A DNA stretch of 8,612 nt from CAZEYI01 sp964422855. Its GTDB lineage: Bacteria; Patescibacteriota; Gracilibacteria; Absconditabacterales; Absconditicoccaceae. Location of the stretch: NCBI GenBank assembly GCA_964422855.1, contig CAYRCS010000036.1:1-8612 (forward strand), written 5' to 3'. Shown one piece after another: positions 7,633 through 8,612 of the stretch (position 1 is the stretch's first letter; every line of letters starts with the position of its first letter). Below the pieces are notes generated by a model. The model was not told the DNA's origin. It saw nothing but the letters and a program-made list of their open reading frames with translations, and did not search any database. The translations under genes were made by a program, and so were the position numbers.

Positions 7633-8612
7633 TTATTTGTTCAAATATGAATGTATATCGTTGATGATATTTTCAAACTGCGTCTCTAGCGATTTTTTCT
7701 TATCAAGGTCAACTTTGAAGCCTGCAGCTGGTTTGTGGCCTCCTCCTCCAAAAAGGTCGCGAGCTATGGCTGCGCAGTCTACTATTTTTTTGTTTGTTCA
7801 TATCATATTGCGAGTTCTCAGTGATCACTTGATATGGAATTTTTCTACTCTAAAACGCACAAATAATTTTGGTCATTTGACTCTCGTAGCTGCGTAAAAT
7901 CATTGGTCGGCAGTCTCTATATCGATATCGAGTTTTTTGCATTCTTCTTCGGTAAAATAGGTGTACAATATATTGTGTTGGACTTTGATTCTTTGGATAG
8001 TGGTTTGCATAAACTCTAGGCCTTTGAGGCTATCATTGTAGAATATATTGTTGATGATAAATTTCTTGTCGGCTCCTTTTTGTACAAGACCTAGCGCATT
8101 TTTGAAAGCTCTTGCAGAATCTGTTTCATAGACAAAATTCCCTGAGTCTGTGGTGAGTCATAAATATAGATATGTAGCTACTTGTGCATCTATAAGCTTG
8201 GGCCATCGTTGTTGGGTATACTCAAATATAAGTTCTGCACAGCTTATTGTAGTAGTGTCTTTGAGCATGATGCAGTCTTTTTTGGGAGCTGGTCCTATAT
8301 GATGATCGATGATCAATAATGGCATTTTATCAAAGTATTCTTTGTGATCTATAGTCAGATCCCTGATGCGAGAGTATTCTGTAAAATCTACAAATATAAG
8401 AAGATCGTATGATGTGCTATATGAAAATGTTGTTTTGATTTTTTTATATCCTGGTACAAAATGTAATCAGCTTCCTACTGGTCTGGTGGTATGATAGCTT
8501 ACTGTTTTGCCTAACTTTTCTAGTATAGTTCCTAGTCACAACATACATCCGACACAATCTCCATCTACGTTTTCATGGCCAAAAATAGCAATCTTGTTTG
8601 CGTTGGTGATTG
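7633..8612 (-). CDS. DHH/DHHA1 family phosphoesterase, NrnA-like (N-terminus beyond window)
   Basis: This is likely a Mn-dependent nano-RNase and/or pAp phosphatase. 325 codons are visible and probably only a few N-terminal residues are missing, since motif I (GHENVDGDCVG) begins about 11 codons from the window edge. The DHH domain follows with LLIFVDFTE (motif II), IIDHHIGPAP (the DHH signature) and GLTTDSGNFVYETDS (motif IV). The DHHA1 domain ends with FGGGGHKPAAGF, the substrate-binding GGGH motif. Seven TGA=Gly codons are needed (8536, 8467, 8158, 7900, 7873, 7825, 7798), and the gene stops at TAA 7635-7633. The length and lack of extra domains fit NrnA better than RecJ or membrane-bound GdpP. 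The conserved motif I ending in GS is changed to GC. It is the most upstream gene seen in the putative operon. Confidence 0.9.

Noticed and set aside
1..8612. UGA as tryptophan (Mycoplasma-type code) or selenocysteine
   Set aside because: Positions such as VGPRP, PGITG and the P-loop require Gly, TGG is used for Trp, and TGAs are far too many and lack the context expected for selenocysteine.

Overview
The window comes from a bacterium that reads UGA as glycine (translation table 25). This is the code known from the candidate phyla Gracilibacteria (BD1-5) and Absconditabacteria (SR1) within the Patescibacteria/CPR. Under the standard code every gene on the minus strand breaks into fragments, all ended by TGA. 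Reading TGA as Gly joins them into seven long frames that end only in TAA or TAG. I counted 47 in-frame TGA codons by hand in about 2,850 codons. Many fall on glycines that are near-invariant in their families: the Mur-ligase P-loop, VGPRP and PGITG of the sugar transferase, the hydrolase nucleophile elbow, the LigA BRCT GSK turn and methyltransferase motif I. Which of the two phyla this is cannot be decided from the sequence.

All genes lie on the minus strand and are packed tightly. In order of transcription (high to low coordinates) they are: a DHH/DHHA1 phosphoesterase of NrnA type (missing only its extreme N-terminus), a polyprenyl-phosphate sugar-1-phosphate transferase, an alpha/beta hydrolase, murF, ddl, ligA, and then a SAM-dependent methyltransferase that runs off the left edge. 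Gaps between the first six genes range from a 17-nt overlap to 16 nt, which suggests one operon. The methyltransferase is separated by about 60 nt that hold a good sigma70-type promoter.

Functionally the core is envelope assembly. Ddl makes D-Ala-D-Ala and MurF attaches it to the muropeptide precursor. The sugar transferase starts a lipid-linked surface glycan. LigA (DNA replication and repair) and the NrnA-like protein (nucleotide or oligoribonucleotide turnover) are housekeeping genes sharing the operon.

The most unusual features are the dense UGA-to-Gly recoding, a REP-like 31-bp palindrome carried in frame inside ligA, a second acidic tandem-repeat insertion in LigA just before its catalytic lysine, an uncertain LigA C-terminus that may hide a frameshift, and a MurF whose substrate-binding N-terminal domain is replaced by two membrane helices. 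I found no tRNA, rRNA, CRISPR array, transposase or integrase. The window looks like core genome of an unusual lineage, not a mobile island.
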